Source of the DNA: Neofamilia massiliensis
Lineage (GTDB): Bacteria; Bacillota; Clostridia; Tissierellales; Peptoniphilaceae
NCBI RefSeq assembly: GCF_001299475.1
Contig: NZ_CYUJ01000003.1
Coordinates: 128,409 to 192,408 of the forward strand
Direction: 5' to 3'
DNA length: 64,000 bases
In this document: one piece after another, positions 1-7,485 of the stretch
How the letters are laid out: each line of letters starts with the position of its first letter
Numbering within the stretch: the first letter of the stretch is position 1
Notes under the pieces: generated by a model
What the model was told of the DNA's origin: nothing
Database searches by the model: none
The model's input: the letters and a program-made list of their open reading frames with translations, nothing else
Translations under genes and position numbers: made by a program

Positions 1-446
1 TCCCTAAACTCTTTTCTTACATCGTCATAGAAGTCTCCCTTATCAGCAATTTTAATTGCATCTTGTAGGTCTCTATTTCTTCCTAATTGATTTACATATG
101 AAAGTTCAATGTGGACACTTGGATCAAAAGAATTTAAAAAGTTGGCAAATTGGTTAAAGATTAAATCTCTGTCTTCTTCCAATGCCAACTGGTAATTTAT
201 ATCTTGAAATGAAATTGTCTTTGAATAATTTTTTTCATCTAACTGGCAAATGCCCTCTGGTAACATTCTTATATAGGGAATTGTATCCTCAACAGTAAAT
301 CTCTTTTTCTCTTTCTTTAAAAGTACACTTAGTAGACTATTTGTTGGTTCTTTCTTTGTTTTTAGCCTTCTTACTTCCTTTCTGTCTTTTTTTAATTGTT
401 TTTCCCTTAGATTTAAGTCGCTGATTTGCTTTTTTCTTTGCTTCAA
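1..446 (-). CDS. virB4: VirB4/TrbE-like conjugation ATPase, N-terminal part (runs off the left edge)
   Basis: This is the first 148 codons of the ATPase that powers the type IV secretion channel of Tn1549-type conjugative elements. The frame is open from 446 to the window edge and reads as a lysine/arginine-rich start followed by a VirB4-type N-terminal region (for example DTIPYIRMLPEGICQLD). The Walker motifs lie outside the window. I chose a TTG start at 446 because an AAAGGAGG ribosome site sits six bases upstream (453-460). With this start the gene overlaps the end of prgI by 110 nt, which suggests translational coupling. The family call comes from gene order (prgI then virB4) and sequence character. 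The start codon is an inference. Confidence 0.8.
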   Translation of the reverse strand, partial: MKQRKKQISDLNLREKQLKKDRKEVRRLKTKKEPTNSLLSVLLKKEKKRFTVEDTIPYIRMLPEGICQLDEKNYSKTISFQDINYQLALEEDRDLIFNQFANFLNSFDPSVHIELSYVNQLGRNRDLQDAIKIADKGDFYDDVRKEFR

Positions 447-747
447 GGTATGCCTCCTTTCTTATTCTCTTAGTTGGTTGATAAAACTTATGAAGATAGA
501 AAAATCTAAAATACTTTTCAAAAGTTAAGGTGTCTTTTTCATATAAGGTTATAAAAAAGATTGGCAGGGTTACTATTAGCATTACAATGATTGAAACATC
601 ATTAGGTAGATATTTCTTCATAAATAAATAGGTTGGTATGCCAATTAGTCCTGCCATAGAAAAACCTATAAGTTGTCTTTTAGTTAAGTTAAAGGCAACC
701 TTTGTTTTAATCTTGTCCAAATCTTTTGGTATTGGTACATACGCCAT
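337..747 (-). CDS. prgI: PrgI family membrane protein of the conjugation channel
   Basis: This 136-aa protein matches the PrgI family found next to virB4 in Gram-positive conjugative plasmids and elements. The N-terminus MAYVPIPKDLDKIKTKVAFN is typical, and two hydrophobic segments (about residues 26-42 and 50-67) are the membrane part. The C-terminus is very basic and lies in the 110-nt stretch that also encodes the start of virB4. PrgI proteins are thought to form part of the membrane channel. The gene follows the 96-aa orf by one base, so it belongs to the same transcript. Confidence 0.88.
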   Translation of the reverse strand: MAYVPIPKDLDKIKTKVAFNLTKRQLIGFSMAGLIGIPTYLFMKKYLPNDVSIIVMLIVTLPIFFITLYEKDTLTFEKYFRFFYLHKFYQPTKRIRKEAYLEAKKKANQRLKSKGKTIKKRQKGSKKAKNKERTNK

Positions 748-748
748 T

Positions 749-1039
749 TTAATCTCCCTCTACTTCTTCTTTGGAAAGTTCAAGTATATGGTCATAATTA
801 GATGTTGTTTCCTCTTCTAGGTAGCTAATTCTTTCTTCTAATTCTTCTTGTTTTTCTTCATTTCTGTCATTGTATTCTCCTTGATAAATAACAAATTCAT
901 TGTGACATCTTCCGAGTCTATTTATTCTCCTCTTTAAGTTTCTAATCTCTTCATTTCTTTTCTTCTCTTTTAAGATTTCATAAGTTCCTCCCAATAAAAT
1001 TCCAAGTCCTAATAAAGCATAATTTTTCTTTTTTAACAT
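749..1039 (-). CDS. Small membrane-anchored coiled-coil protein of the transfer operon, function unknown
   Basis: This 96-aa protein is not assigned to a family here. Residues 7-21 form one hydrophobic, glycine-rich segment after a lysine-rich start, so it is probably an N-in single-pass membrane protein. Residues 24-85 are charged and rich in Glu/Arg/Leu heptads, consistent with a coiled coil. It lies between the virB6-like and prgI genes with spacings of 9 nt and 1 nt, and a good ribosome site (AGGAGG) precedes the ATG. Its position implies a role in the transfer channel or its assembly; that is inference from context. Confidence 0.7.
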   Translation of the reverse strand: MLKKKNYALLGLGILLGGTYEILKEKKRNEEIRNLKRRINRLGRCHNEFVIYQGEYNDRNEEKQEELEERISYLEEETTSNYDHILELSKEEVEGD

Positions 1040-1048
1040 TTATTCCTC

Positions 1049-1870
1049 CTAGTGCGTATTCATAATACTTTTTGCAACTGTTCCACTCTTAAACATCATA
1101 AGTCCAAGTAGTAGAGCATATCCTAATATACTAAACAAGCTTGCGTGAATATCTGTAATCTGTACCGTTCTTATTAAAACGGTGTAGATACCTAAACATA
1201 TCATCAAAAACAAACCTTGTAGTCCCAAGGCAAAAAGTCCCTTGATATAATTTGTTCCAATCTGACCCCATTCTTTATTTCCCATAGTCGCAAATGGTAT
1301 GGATGATACTGATGAGTAGACATATATTTCAAACATACGCCCATATACTATTAAGGTAATAGTTAAAGATATACATTGAATTGCAATCCTCACTAGGCTT
1401 GTTTCAACTAATATCATTATCAGCTCACCTATTTCTTTTTCTTTTAATGTATCAACCATTGCAACTATCTGATCTCCTGAAACAGTGGCAGAAGTAGTGA
1501 TTACCCCTGCCGCTTTGTTTACAAGATTTTGTGCCACATCAAAGACTGCCATTGAAAATTCAAAGGCATGGCTTGCAAGGTAGACTGCTATAAACATCTT
1601 TATAATGTATTTGAAAAACTCAAAAGTATCTGTATCATGCATATTATTTTTTTGCATAACCATATTTATGAGTTCAATACATAAAACTGCTGTTATGATA
1701 AGACCTGCTATTGGGACAATCACATTATCTTTCATGTTTTTTATGAAGTTGTATACTTCTCCATTCCAACCCATTGGCGTCTTCCCAACATCAGTTGCAA
1801 TAACTCCTACCTTGTCATTTATATCTAAGAACATGGACTCAAGATTTGCTTTGATACCTCCGAGTAGCAT
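1049..1870 (-). CDS. VirB6/TrbL-like polytopic membrane protein of the conjugation channel (5' end disrupted)
   Basis: The readable part is 273 aa with about six hydrophobic segments, including residues about 53-70, 88-105, 155-178 and 210-232. It has the conserved start region of this family in Tn1549-like elements (DINDKVGVIATDVGKTPMGW). VirB6-type proteins form the inner-membrane part of the mating channel. The annotated ATG at 1870 has no properly spaced ribosome site. The natural start is at 1912, which has AGGAG seven bases upstream, but an in-frame TAG at 1874-1876 (codon 13) interrupts it. The protein is therefore either made by re-initiation or readthrough, or not made well. The rest of the frame is intact. 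Confidence 0.8.
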   Translation of the reverse strand: MLLGGIKANLESMFLDINDKVGVIATDVGKTPMGWNGEVYNFIKNMKDNVIVPIAGLIITAVLCIELINMVMQKNNMHDTDTFEFFKYIIKMFIAVYLASHAFEFSMAVFDVAQNLVNKAAGVITTSATVSGDQIVAMVDTLKEKEIGELIMILVETSLVRIAIQCISLTITLIVYGRMFEIYVYSSVSSIPFATMGNKEWGQIGTNYIKGLFALGLQGLFLMICLGIYTVLIRTVQITDIHASLFSILGYALLLGLMMFKSGTVAKSIMNTH

Positions 1871-1873
1871 ATC

Positions 1874-1912
1874 CTAAAAAAATTCAGTTAGCTTGTCAAA
1901 GATACCAAACAT
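1874..1912 (-). other. Natural start of the virB6-like gene with an in-frame amber codon at codon 13
   Basis: The minus strand reads ATG (1912) for MFGIFDKLTEFF and then TAG at 1876-1874. It continues in frame as D-M-L-L-G-G-I into the virB6-like protein. A ribosome site (TTAGGAG) stands at the right distance before this ATG. From memory of the family, lysine normally follows the double phenylalanine, so a single AAG-to-TAG change would explain the stop. No frameshift at the run of seven T residues restores a longer frame. Confidence 0.75.
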
Positions 1913-1922
1913 AGACTTTCTC

Positions 1923-2023
1923 CTAATTTAAAACATTTGCAAGTAGTGGAATTAATTTAATACCGATTAGTACAATTCCCCCACCAGCCATAAGCTGCTT
2001 AATACCTTGAGATTTAGCACCAG
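1923..2023 (-). CDS. Maff2 family small membrane protein, exon 2 (after the group II intron)
   Basis: This is the downstream exon of the 71-aa Maff2 family protein. It completes codon 39 with CT (giving Pro) and then reads GAKSQGIKQLMAGGGIVLIG onward to a TAG at 1923-1925. Joined to exon 1 at 4774-4888, the reading frame is continuous and restores the family consensus NDNPGAKSQG exactly, which fixes the splice boundary. The exon encodes the second membrane segment. The protein can be made only if the intron splices out. Confidence 0.88.
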
Positions 2024-2071
2024 ATAGTGATAGGTAATCCTTTGATGTTATCTCCGGATTTTCCCCCACTT

Positions 2072-2108
2072 CACACCGTGCATGCGACTTTCACCGCACA
2101 CGGCGTTC
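2072..2108 (-). ncRNA. Group II intron domain V (catalytic hairpin)
   Basis: The minus strand shows the domain V hairpin: GCCGTGTGCGG, a GAAA-type tetraloop region (GTGAAAGTCGC), and the partner arm GCATGCACGGTG. The catalytic triad position appears to read CGC rather than the more common AGC. A purine-rich domain VI candidate follows (2024-2071) with several unpaired adenosines that could serve as the branch point. Confidence 0.85.
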
Positions 2109-2174
2109 CATCACAAGAAAGATTTTCACGTTTTAACTAAGACTTACACACTTCGTAACAAATTATTTTTTTCT

Positions 2175-4043
2175 CTAAATTAGTGGCAGTTCTGCCATTT
2201 TTCTAAGCTTATTACATTTCTCAATCTGCTTGACTGTTAACCCAAGCTCTTTTATATATTTTTGGATTGTATCTACTTTTGTTGCATGGATGAGTATATG
2301 AACTGCTTCTGTAACAAGAATTAAGTTGCTGTAACTATCTGTACCGCCTTGTTCAAGCGGTATCTTGTGATGGCAATGTATGTCGTTTGGTATAAGTTTT
2401 ACACCTGTTACTCCACATCTGCCATATTGAGCTGCAAAGAGCGAGATTCTGTTGTCTGCAAACTCTATGCTTTTATCAAGCACAGGATGTCTCATCAACC
2501 AAACAAGTGTATCTACATCAATTTGCAGATTTTTATGAATAAAAGCTCTGCCCTTTACAGTGTATTTATTTACAACCTTTTTCTTGTGTTTTGCGTCCTT
2601 TGTCCTAATATATCCAACTGGAATTAGCGGATGTCCATTAAGGAAGCGAAGCTGTTTACTTTTTCCATATTTTTCTTTGATAAATCCTTTGTTTAGCGTT
2701 CCACTGGTTTTAATATCAAGTCTGTTGTTCATCTGCTTTTTAATGTGAAAGGCTATTTTAGCAAAGTCCAAACTTACATTTGTTGCTATTTGGTAGTAAT
2801 TATGCAAGCCTGAAACAGTGGCATTATACTTGGCTATTGCTTTGTACTGTTCCTTTTTGTTTGCAGGTCTTTTTATATCCGCAACACATTTAGAAATATC
2901 TTCTTTTGCATTTTTCAGTGCCTTATCACTTATATGCGACTGTACAACAAACTTTTTGCCTTTTGGTTTAACCTTCAGCTTGAAACCTAAGAACTCCGAA
3001 TACTTTTGTTTTAGATTTGTTATTTTAGATTTTTCTTCACTTACATTTAGTTTTAATCTGTCTTGCAACCATTTTGTAACTGCCTGATAGGTTCTTTTTG
3101 CATCGTAGTAATTACGGCAAAATATCTTAAAATCATCAGCATACCTTACAATGTATATTTCTTTTAGGTTGCTTGTTCTTAAAGCTCTGTAGGTATGGCT
3201 TTTTATCTCTGTTCCTTGACTGTTCGTTCTCTGTTTATATGGATAATGCGTGGGCATTGTCAGCCATTGAGAAGAAACCCACCAATCTAATTCGTTCAAG
3301 ACTACATTAGATAGTAGCGGTGATAATATACCGCCTTGTGGTGTTCCCTTTGTTGGTGTAATTACCTTTTTATCGGGCATAACTATGTCTGCTTTCAGCA
3401 TTTCCTTAATGATACAAAGTAGCTTTTTGTCTTGGATACCCAAATTCCAAAGTTGCCTTATGAGCTTTGCATGATATACATTGTCGAAAAATCCTTGTAT
3501 ATCAATATCAACTACATAGTGTAAGTGCTGTATCTGCATTAGTCTCGCACATTCTGCAATAGCGTGTTCCGTACTCCTGTTAGGTCGAAACCCATAGGAG
3601 CTGTCATGAAACTTGGCTTCACATATCGGCTCTAATATTTGCAAGATACATTGTTGTACAATTCTGTCTACAATAGTCGGTATTCCTAAAGGTCTTATTT
3701 TCCCATTAGGCTTTAGTATCTCCACTCTCTTTACAGGGCGTGGTTTATACCAATGAAACTGTTTTTGTATGAGAGAAATGTATTCTTCTTCATTTAGCCT
3801 TGATAGATGTTTTATTGTTCTGCCATCTACTCCGGCTGTATGACTTCCTTTGTTCCCTTTGATACTGCGATAGGCAAGTTTTATATTTTCTCTTGAAGTT
3901 ATCAACTCCATTAAATTTGAAAATACTTTATTCTTACTGCTATCTTCATATAAATCATCAAGGACTTTTTGCAAGTCATAGTATTCCGTATAACGGATTT
4001 TGCTTTGTTTCAGTGTTTGTTTCGAAGTGGACACAGTCACCAT
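2175..4043 (-). CDS. ltrA: Group II intron-encoded reverse transcriptase/maturase with HNH endonuclease
   Basis: This 622-aa protein splices the intron RNA and copies it into new DNA sites. The reverse-transcriptase domain covers about residues 40-330, with RPLGIPTIVDRIVQQ (116-131), SSYGFRPNRST (148-158), GTPQGGILSPLL (233-244) and the catalytic YADD at 301-304. A maturase (X) region follows at about 340-450. The C-terminus carries an HNH nuclease, with HCHHKIPLEQGGT starting near residue 556 and two upstream cysteines in a zinc-ribbon-like arrangement. The length is typical and no frame damage is visible. It sits inside the intron on the same strand and is read from the element's transfer transcript or an intron promoter. 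Confidence 0.95.
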   Translation of the reverse strand: MVTVSTSKQTLKQSKIRYTEYYDLQKVLDDLYEDSSKNKVFSNLMELITSRENIKLAYRSIKGNKGSHTAGVDGRTIKHLSRLNEEEYISLIQKQFHWYKPRPVKRVEILKPNGKIRPLGIPTIVDRIVQQCILQILEPICEAKFHDSSYGFRPNRSTEHAIAECARLMQIQHLHYVVDIDIQGFFDNVYHAKLIRQLWNLGIQDKKLLCIIKEMLKADIVMPDKKVITPTKGTPQGGILSPLLSNVVLNELDWWVSSQWLTMPTHYPYKQRTNSQGTEIKSHTYRALRTSNLKEIYIVRYADDFKIFCRNYYDAKRTYQAVTKWLQDRLKLNVSEEKSKITNLKQKYSEFLGFKLKVKPKGKKFVVQSHISDKALKNAKEDISKCVADIKRPANKKEQYKAIAKYNATVSGLHNYYQIATNVSLDFAKIAFHIKKQMNNRLDIKTSGTLNKGFIKEKYGKSKQLRFLNGHPLIPVGYIRTKDAKHKKKVVNKYTVKGRAFIHKNLQIDVDTLVWLMRHPVLDKSIEFADNRISLFAAQYGRCGVTGVKLIPNDIHCHHKIPLEQGGTDSYSNLILVTEAVHILIHATKVDTIQKYIKELGLTVKQIEKCNKLRKMAELPLI

Positions 4044-4773
4044 CTCCTTTCGGATTTGATTTTCTTTGTCATACTCGAAGCTGTGTTTGTCTTAATTTCA
4101 GTTCTTGTACTTTCCTGTGACTGGTGGCTATCCCTCCACGAACTTATTATTTTCGCTTCATAGGTACTGTGCCACCGCTTTCACCAAGATAAAGAACGGT
4201 TATATGCTGTTTTTTTCAGTCATTTTCCCATTCAACACTTCATTAGCATTAGACTGCTTCCATGCTCTTGGCTTACCACGTTCCGACAATCTTATCTTTG
4301 CATACGTTTAGGTTCTTCCTCTAAGCCTGTGTTTAGTTTTCACCATATCGCCTGTAACGATATATGGATTTTCATAACAACCATTCTTACTCATCCACAA
4401 ACACCCCATCTTTGATGGGAATTGCCGTTAGGCAAATTCAAACGTTTAGACCCTTACATTCGGAAGTACGTCAGTACTTTGGTATACACATTCTCACCAT
4501 GCGTATTCGACACCCGACATATAGGTAGCACCGTCCACCTCTGAACAGCTTTCGTGTCTGATGTTAATATCAGTCTTACGGCTACTCTCTGCCGACTTCA
4601 CCGAGCTTTTGACAATGAAATAGTCTAATATTCATTGCCAATCGGAGTATCAGTGTAGGCATTTCAGGGCGTTACCCCGTCATTCTACCTATCAGATTGC
4701 CAGTTCTCCTAAGTTTTGAACTTTCAGTCCTTCGATTTAGTGCATAAGCTTTTCACTTATGAACGTGTCGCAC
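4044..4773 (-). ncRNA. Group II intron 5' ribozyme region (domains I-III)
   Basis: These 730 nt between the intron 5' end and the RT gene hold no protein gene. They correspond to the folded RNA domains I to III and the start of domain IV, with many short inverted repeats and a higher GC content than the flanking element genes. The 5' end GTGCG at 4773-4769 is diagnostic. I did not resolve the exon-binding sites. Confidence 0.8.
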
Positions 4774-4888
4774 GGTTATCATTACCATAACCTTCCATTA
4801 AGTTAATAACTCCCCATGCTCCTAAACCTGCACCAATTGCAGTTACAAGTGTCTTTAAAACTCCAACTCCAGCTGTAAAAAATTCCAT
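4774..4888 (-). CDS. Maff2 family small membrane protein, exon 1 (before the group II intron)
   Basis: Exon 1 encodes the first 38 residues (MEFFTAGVGVLKTLVTAIGA then GLGAWGVINLMEGYGNDN) plus the first base of codon 39. This is the Maff2 signature found just upstream of the virB6-like gene in Tn1549-type elements. The first hydrophobic segment spans about residues 8-31. The ATG at 4888 abuts the ssb stop at 4890 and has an AGGAGG ribosome site inside the end of ssb. Maff2 proteins are small channel-associated membrane proteins with no defined biochemical role. The unspliced message stops soon after the junction, at TAA inside the intron. Confidence 0.9.
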
Positions 4889-4889
4889 A

Positions 4890-5204
4890 TTATTCCTCCT
4901 CGTTTTCTTTCTCTTTATTTTCTATTTTGTTTAGTGATTTAACTATAAAGTTCTTGTAGACCTTATCTCCTTTTTTGTTTTCTTTGAAATATCCAAAGAC
5001 ATGGATTAGATCTCCTTTTTCAAATTCTTTTGCAATTTCTACCTTTTCTCCATATACTGAGCAATTTGTATATTCTTTGTCCTTTCCATATTTTTTAACA
5101 AGAGCAAAATTTGCTACTTGAACACTTTCTCCATCTTTTTCAAATTCTGAGAATTCAGCTTCCTTAACTAAATTTGCATTAATATTTATCATTTCTCTAT
5201 CCAT
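4890..5204 (-). CDS. ssb: Small single-stranded DNA-binding-like (OB-fold) protein of the transfer operon
   Basis: This 104-aa protein resembles the short SSB-like proteins carried before Maff2 in Tn1549-type elements. It has an OB-fold pattern: ININANLVKEAEF, a central VANFALVKKYG/TNCSVYGEKVE strand pair, then KGDLIHVFGYFKENK, and an acidic Glu/Lys-rich tail. It probably coats the transferred strand. The start could be ATG 5204 or the ATG four codons later; neither has a strong ribosome site. It is the first gene after a leader ORF and terminator at 5237-5320, so its expression may be attenuated. Confidence 0.75.
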   Translation of the reverse strand: MDREMININANLVKEAEFSEFEKDGESVQVANFALVKKYGKDKEYTNCSVYGEKVEIAKEFEKGDLIHVFGYFKENKKGDKVYKNFIVKSLNKIENKEKENEEE

Positions 5205-5236
5205 TAATTTCTTCTACTTATTCTAAAAATTTCAAT

Positions 5237-5269
5237 TAAAAAAGCGAATGAACTTATATTTCAATCGCT
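5237..5269 (-). terminator. Intrinsic terminator or attenuator just upstream of ssb
   Basis: On the minus strand AGCGATTGAA (5269-5260) pairs with TTCATTCGCT (5252-5243) with one mismatch, followed by a T run. It lies 25 nt after the stop of an 8-codon ORF and 32 nt before ssb, so it would cut transcription into ssb-Maff2-virB6-virB4 unless it is bypassed. Confidence 0.65.
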
Positions 5270-5293
5270 AAATGTCTTATATATTAAATTGTT

Positions 5294-5320
5294 TTAAGTG
5301 GGACTTCTTATCCTTACCAT
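5294..5320 (-). promoter_or_regulatory. Putative 8-codon leader peptide ORF (MVRIRSPT) before the ssb attenuator
   Basis: A very good ribosome site (TTAGGAGGTTAAG) is followed by ATG and only eight codons, M-V-R-I-R-S-P-T, then TAA. A terminator hairpin follows 25 nt later. A strong Shine-Dalgarno in front of such a short frame and a terminator is the layout of a translation-controlled attenuator. A possible -10 (TATACT, ending near 5338) with a poor -35 overlaps the preceding terminator. Function is inferred from layout alone. Confidence 0.45.
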
Positions 5321-5343
5321 CTTAACCTCCTAATTTTGAGTAT

Positions 5344-5377
5344 AAAAAAAGACGATAGAGTTTTTAATTTCTATCGC
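5344..5377 (-). terminator. Intrinsic terminator after the 91-aa orf
   Basis: On the minus strand GCGATAGA (5377-5370) pairs with TCTATCGT (5359-5352) across a 10-nt loop and is followed by seven T residues. It ends the transcript that runs from repA through virD4 to the 91-aa orf. Confidence 0.75.
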
Positions 5378-5394
5378 TCATTAATACCTTATTT

Positions 5395-5670
5395 CTAGTC
5401 TTCTAAAATTGATACTTCAAGGTCTATCGCTTTAAATGTAACAGTTATTCCTACTTCGTCTTTTACTGTTTTTTCAAATAGATCAGCTATATCATATGGG
5501 GACATATCATATATATCTTCATACCATTCATTACTTTCATCGTACATTGTCTCACATATTGCTTGAATATAATTTTTCTTATCCATAGTGAGTTCTGTAT
5601 CACTTTCTAGAATAAACTGCTCACCATTTATATTTAATATAATTAAAGATGATTTTCTATTTTCACACAT
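5395..5670 (-). CDS. Small acidic protein downstream of virD4, function unknown
   Basis: This 91-aa, strongly acidic soluble protein has no motif I recognise. The first half looks like a beta-hairpin region (SLIILNINGEQFILESD); the second half is rich in Asp/Glu/Tyr. It lies 18 nt after virD4 on the same strand and is followed by a terminator, so it is the last gene of the repA-virD4 transcript. A regulatory or anti-restriction type role would fit its acidity and place but is not supported by any motif. Confidence 0.6.
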   Translation of the reverse strand: MCENRKSSLIILNINGEQFILESDTELTMDKKNYIQAICETMYDESNEWYEDIYDMSPYDIADLFEKTVKDEVGITVTFKAIDLEVSILED

Positions 5671-5688
5671 TTTGCTTTCTCCATATAC

Positions 5689-7485
5689 TCAAATGTTTAA
5701 CCTATTTATTTTATAACTTGATTTTAACTTTACCTTATCTCTATTTGTTAAATACTCCTCTACATCAAACAAGTTTCTCTTATCATAATCTTCCAATAAC
5801 TTGTAATTTTTATGCTTTGTAATATCGAATTTATCAGATAAGAAAGGTCTTACTCCTCTTAACTGATAAATACACTTACCACCATCCATTACAGTTATTT
5901 CATCTTGGCTCATAAGTTCCTTGCCAGTCTTTTGATAATTTAGTCCAAAAGATTTTTGATTTGATCTTGTTTCTGATGTGTTATATAGGTCTATGGTTTC
6001 TTTTCCTAAGGTTTCTGATAATTCTTTTACTGTTGTTTTTTCTTTTCCTCCTAAAAAGAGTGTAGAGTCACAGTTACCAACTATTGTATCTGCATGGTCT
6101 TTATATATTGCTTTTAATTGAGATTGTGCTTGTAGAATTATGCTTGCAGATATTTCTCTTGAACGAATTGTCGCTATTAGTTTTTCAAATTTTGGAATCA
6201 AGCCTATATTCGCAAACTCATCAAGTAGACACCTAACATGAACTGGAAGTCTACCACCATACACATCATCTGCCTTATCACATAGTAGATTAAATAATTG
6301 AGAATACATTATTGATACTACAAAGTTAAAAGTATCATCAGTATCTGATATTATTACGAATAAAGCAGTTTTCCTATCTCCAATTTTATCGAGTTCTAAT
6401 TCATCTTCACTCATTAGCTCTCTAAGCTCTCTTATATCAAAAGGTGCTAGTCTTGCTCCACAAGATATTAGAATTGACTTAGCAGTTTTTCCTGCTGCCA
6501 GCTTATATTTCTTATATTGCTTAACTGCAAAATGACTTGGGTCTTTCTTTTCAAGAGCTTCAAAGAGCCTATCAATTGGGTTCATATAGGTTTCGTCATC
6601 TTCTCTGACTTCACTTGCGTCAATCATATCTAAAAGTGTCTTAAAGTTCTTTTCTTCTTCTGGTGCTTCATAATAGATATAACCGATGAGGGCAGTGTAA
6701 TATAGTTTCTCAGCCTTTACCCAGAAATCTTCTCCTGCCTTTTCTCCATCTCCCTTGGTGTTAGCAATAATTGTTTGGACTAGCTTTAAAATATCTTTTT
6801 CACTTCTCAAATAAGCAAAGGGATTGTATTTCATAGATTTTTTAAAGTTTATTGTGTTTAATATCTTTATATCATATCCATTTTCATAGAGCATTTTTCC
6901 ACACTCTAACACAAGTGTTCCCTTAGGGTCTGTTACTACATAAGAAGAGTGCATTTGCATTAGGTTTGGCTTTACATAAAATCTTGTCTTACCTGATCCA
7001 GAACCACCTATTACTAATACATTTTTATTTCTAGCATATTTAGGATTTTTAGGTCTTGAGTTCATTGTAAGTCTTTCAGTATTAGTTATTAGAACATTAT
7101 TTTCAAACTTAGGGTCAATGTATGGAGCAATATCCTTGCTTTCTCCCCATCTTGCAGATCCATATTCCTTGCCTTGCCTATATTTCTTTTTATTTTTTCC
7201 TTTGCTATAAACAATTAGCTTAACAAGACCAGCAACTGAAATACCTACTAATAAGTCCCTTGGATTAAGACTTGGTACATAAGATAAAGTTCCTATATCA
7301 GAAATCCCCACCATTATTCTATCAATAATATCTCCTCCTACATAAGAATTTATGTGCTTAGAAAAGATATTTCCAATGTAGAAAAATGATAGATAAGGAA
7401 TGTTTGATAATATAAATTTCTTTGGGTTGTCTATTTTAATTAGGTTTTTAATATCAGAAAGAATAGCTTCCAATATCTTATTCAT
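5689..7485 (-). CDS. virD4: VirD4/TraG type IV coupling protein
   Basis: This ATPase docks the relaxase-DNA complex to the mating channel. Counting from the upstream GTG at 7500, it has two N-terminal membrane segments (about residues 30-48 and 80-98), Walker A GGSGSGKT at 165-172, and a Walker B region LLDEFANIG after RLPVHVRC. I prefer the ATG at 7485 (598 aa) because GAAGG stands eight bases before it and it overlaps the stop of the antirepressor gene by 8 nt (ATGAATAA), a coupling layout. The length is normal for Tn1549-type coupling proteins and the frame is intact. Confidence 0.93.
   Translation of the reverse strand: MNKILEAILSDIKNLIKIDNPKKFILSNIPYLSFFYIGNIFSKHINSYVGGDIIDRIMVGISDIGTLSYVPSLNPRDLLVGISVAGLVKLIVYSKGKNKKKYRQGKEYGSARWGESKDIAPYIDPKFENNVLITNTERLTMNSRPKNPKYARNKNVLVIGGSGSGKTRFYVKPNLMQMHSSYVVTDPKGTLVLECGKMLYENGYDIKILNTINFKKSMKYNPFAYLRSEKDILKLVQTIIANTKGDGEKAGEDFWVKAEKLYYTALIGYIYYEAPEEEKNFKTLLDMIDASEVREDDETYMNPIDRLFEALEKKDPSHFAVKQYKKYKLAAGKTAKSILISCGARLAPFDIRELRELMSEDELELDKIGDRKTALFVIISDTDDTFNFVVSIMYSQLFNLLCDKADDVYGGRLPVHVRCLLDEFANIGLIPKFEKLIATIRSREISASIILQAQSQLKAIYKDHADTIVGNCDSTLFLGGKEKTTVKELSETLGKETIDLYNTSETRSNQKSFGLNYQKTGKELMSQDEITVMDGGKCIYQLRGVRPFLSDKFDITKHKNYKLLEDYDKRNLFDVEEYLTNRDKVKLKSSYKINRLNI

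Larger units (their letters stand above)
2024..4773 (-). mobile_element. Group II intron with intron-encoded reverse transcriptase, inserted in the Maff2 gene
   Basis: The 5' end on the minus strand reads GTGCGACACG, the GUGYG group II boundary. The 3' end is a domain V/VI structure (2024-2108) ending in AT, a legal AY terminus. Length is 2,750 nt. The boundaries are supported independently because removing 2024-4773 restores a perfect Maff2 protein, with exon 1 ending in C of codon 39 and exon 2 giving CT. An intact RT/maturase/HNH gene lies in domain IV. The intron is in sense orientation with the host gene, as splicing requires. It looks complete and recently mobile. Confidence 0.93.

Noticed and set aside
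1871-1890. Frameshift at the run of T residues as an explanation of the virB6-like amber codon
   Set aside because: Neither -1 nor +1 reading gives a useful continuation; the downstream conserved protein is in the same frame as the upstream start.
2349-4311. Several open frames on the plus strand within the intron and its RT gene
   Set aside because: They are complements of the RT gene and ribozyme, lack ribosome sites and have no protein-like character.
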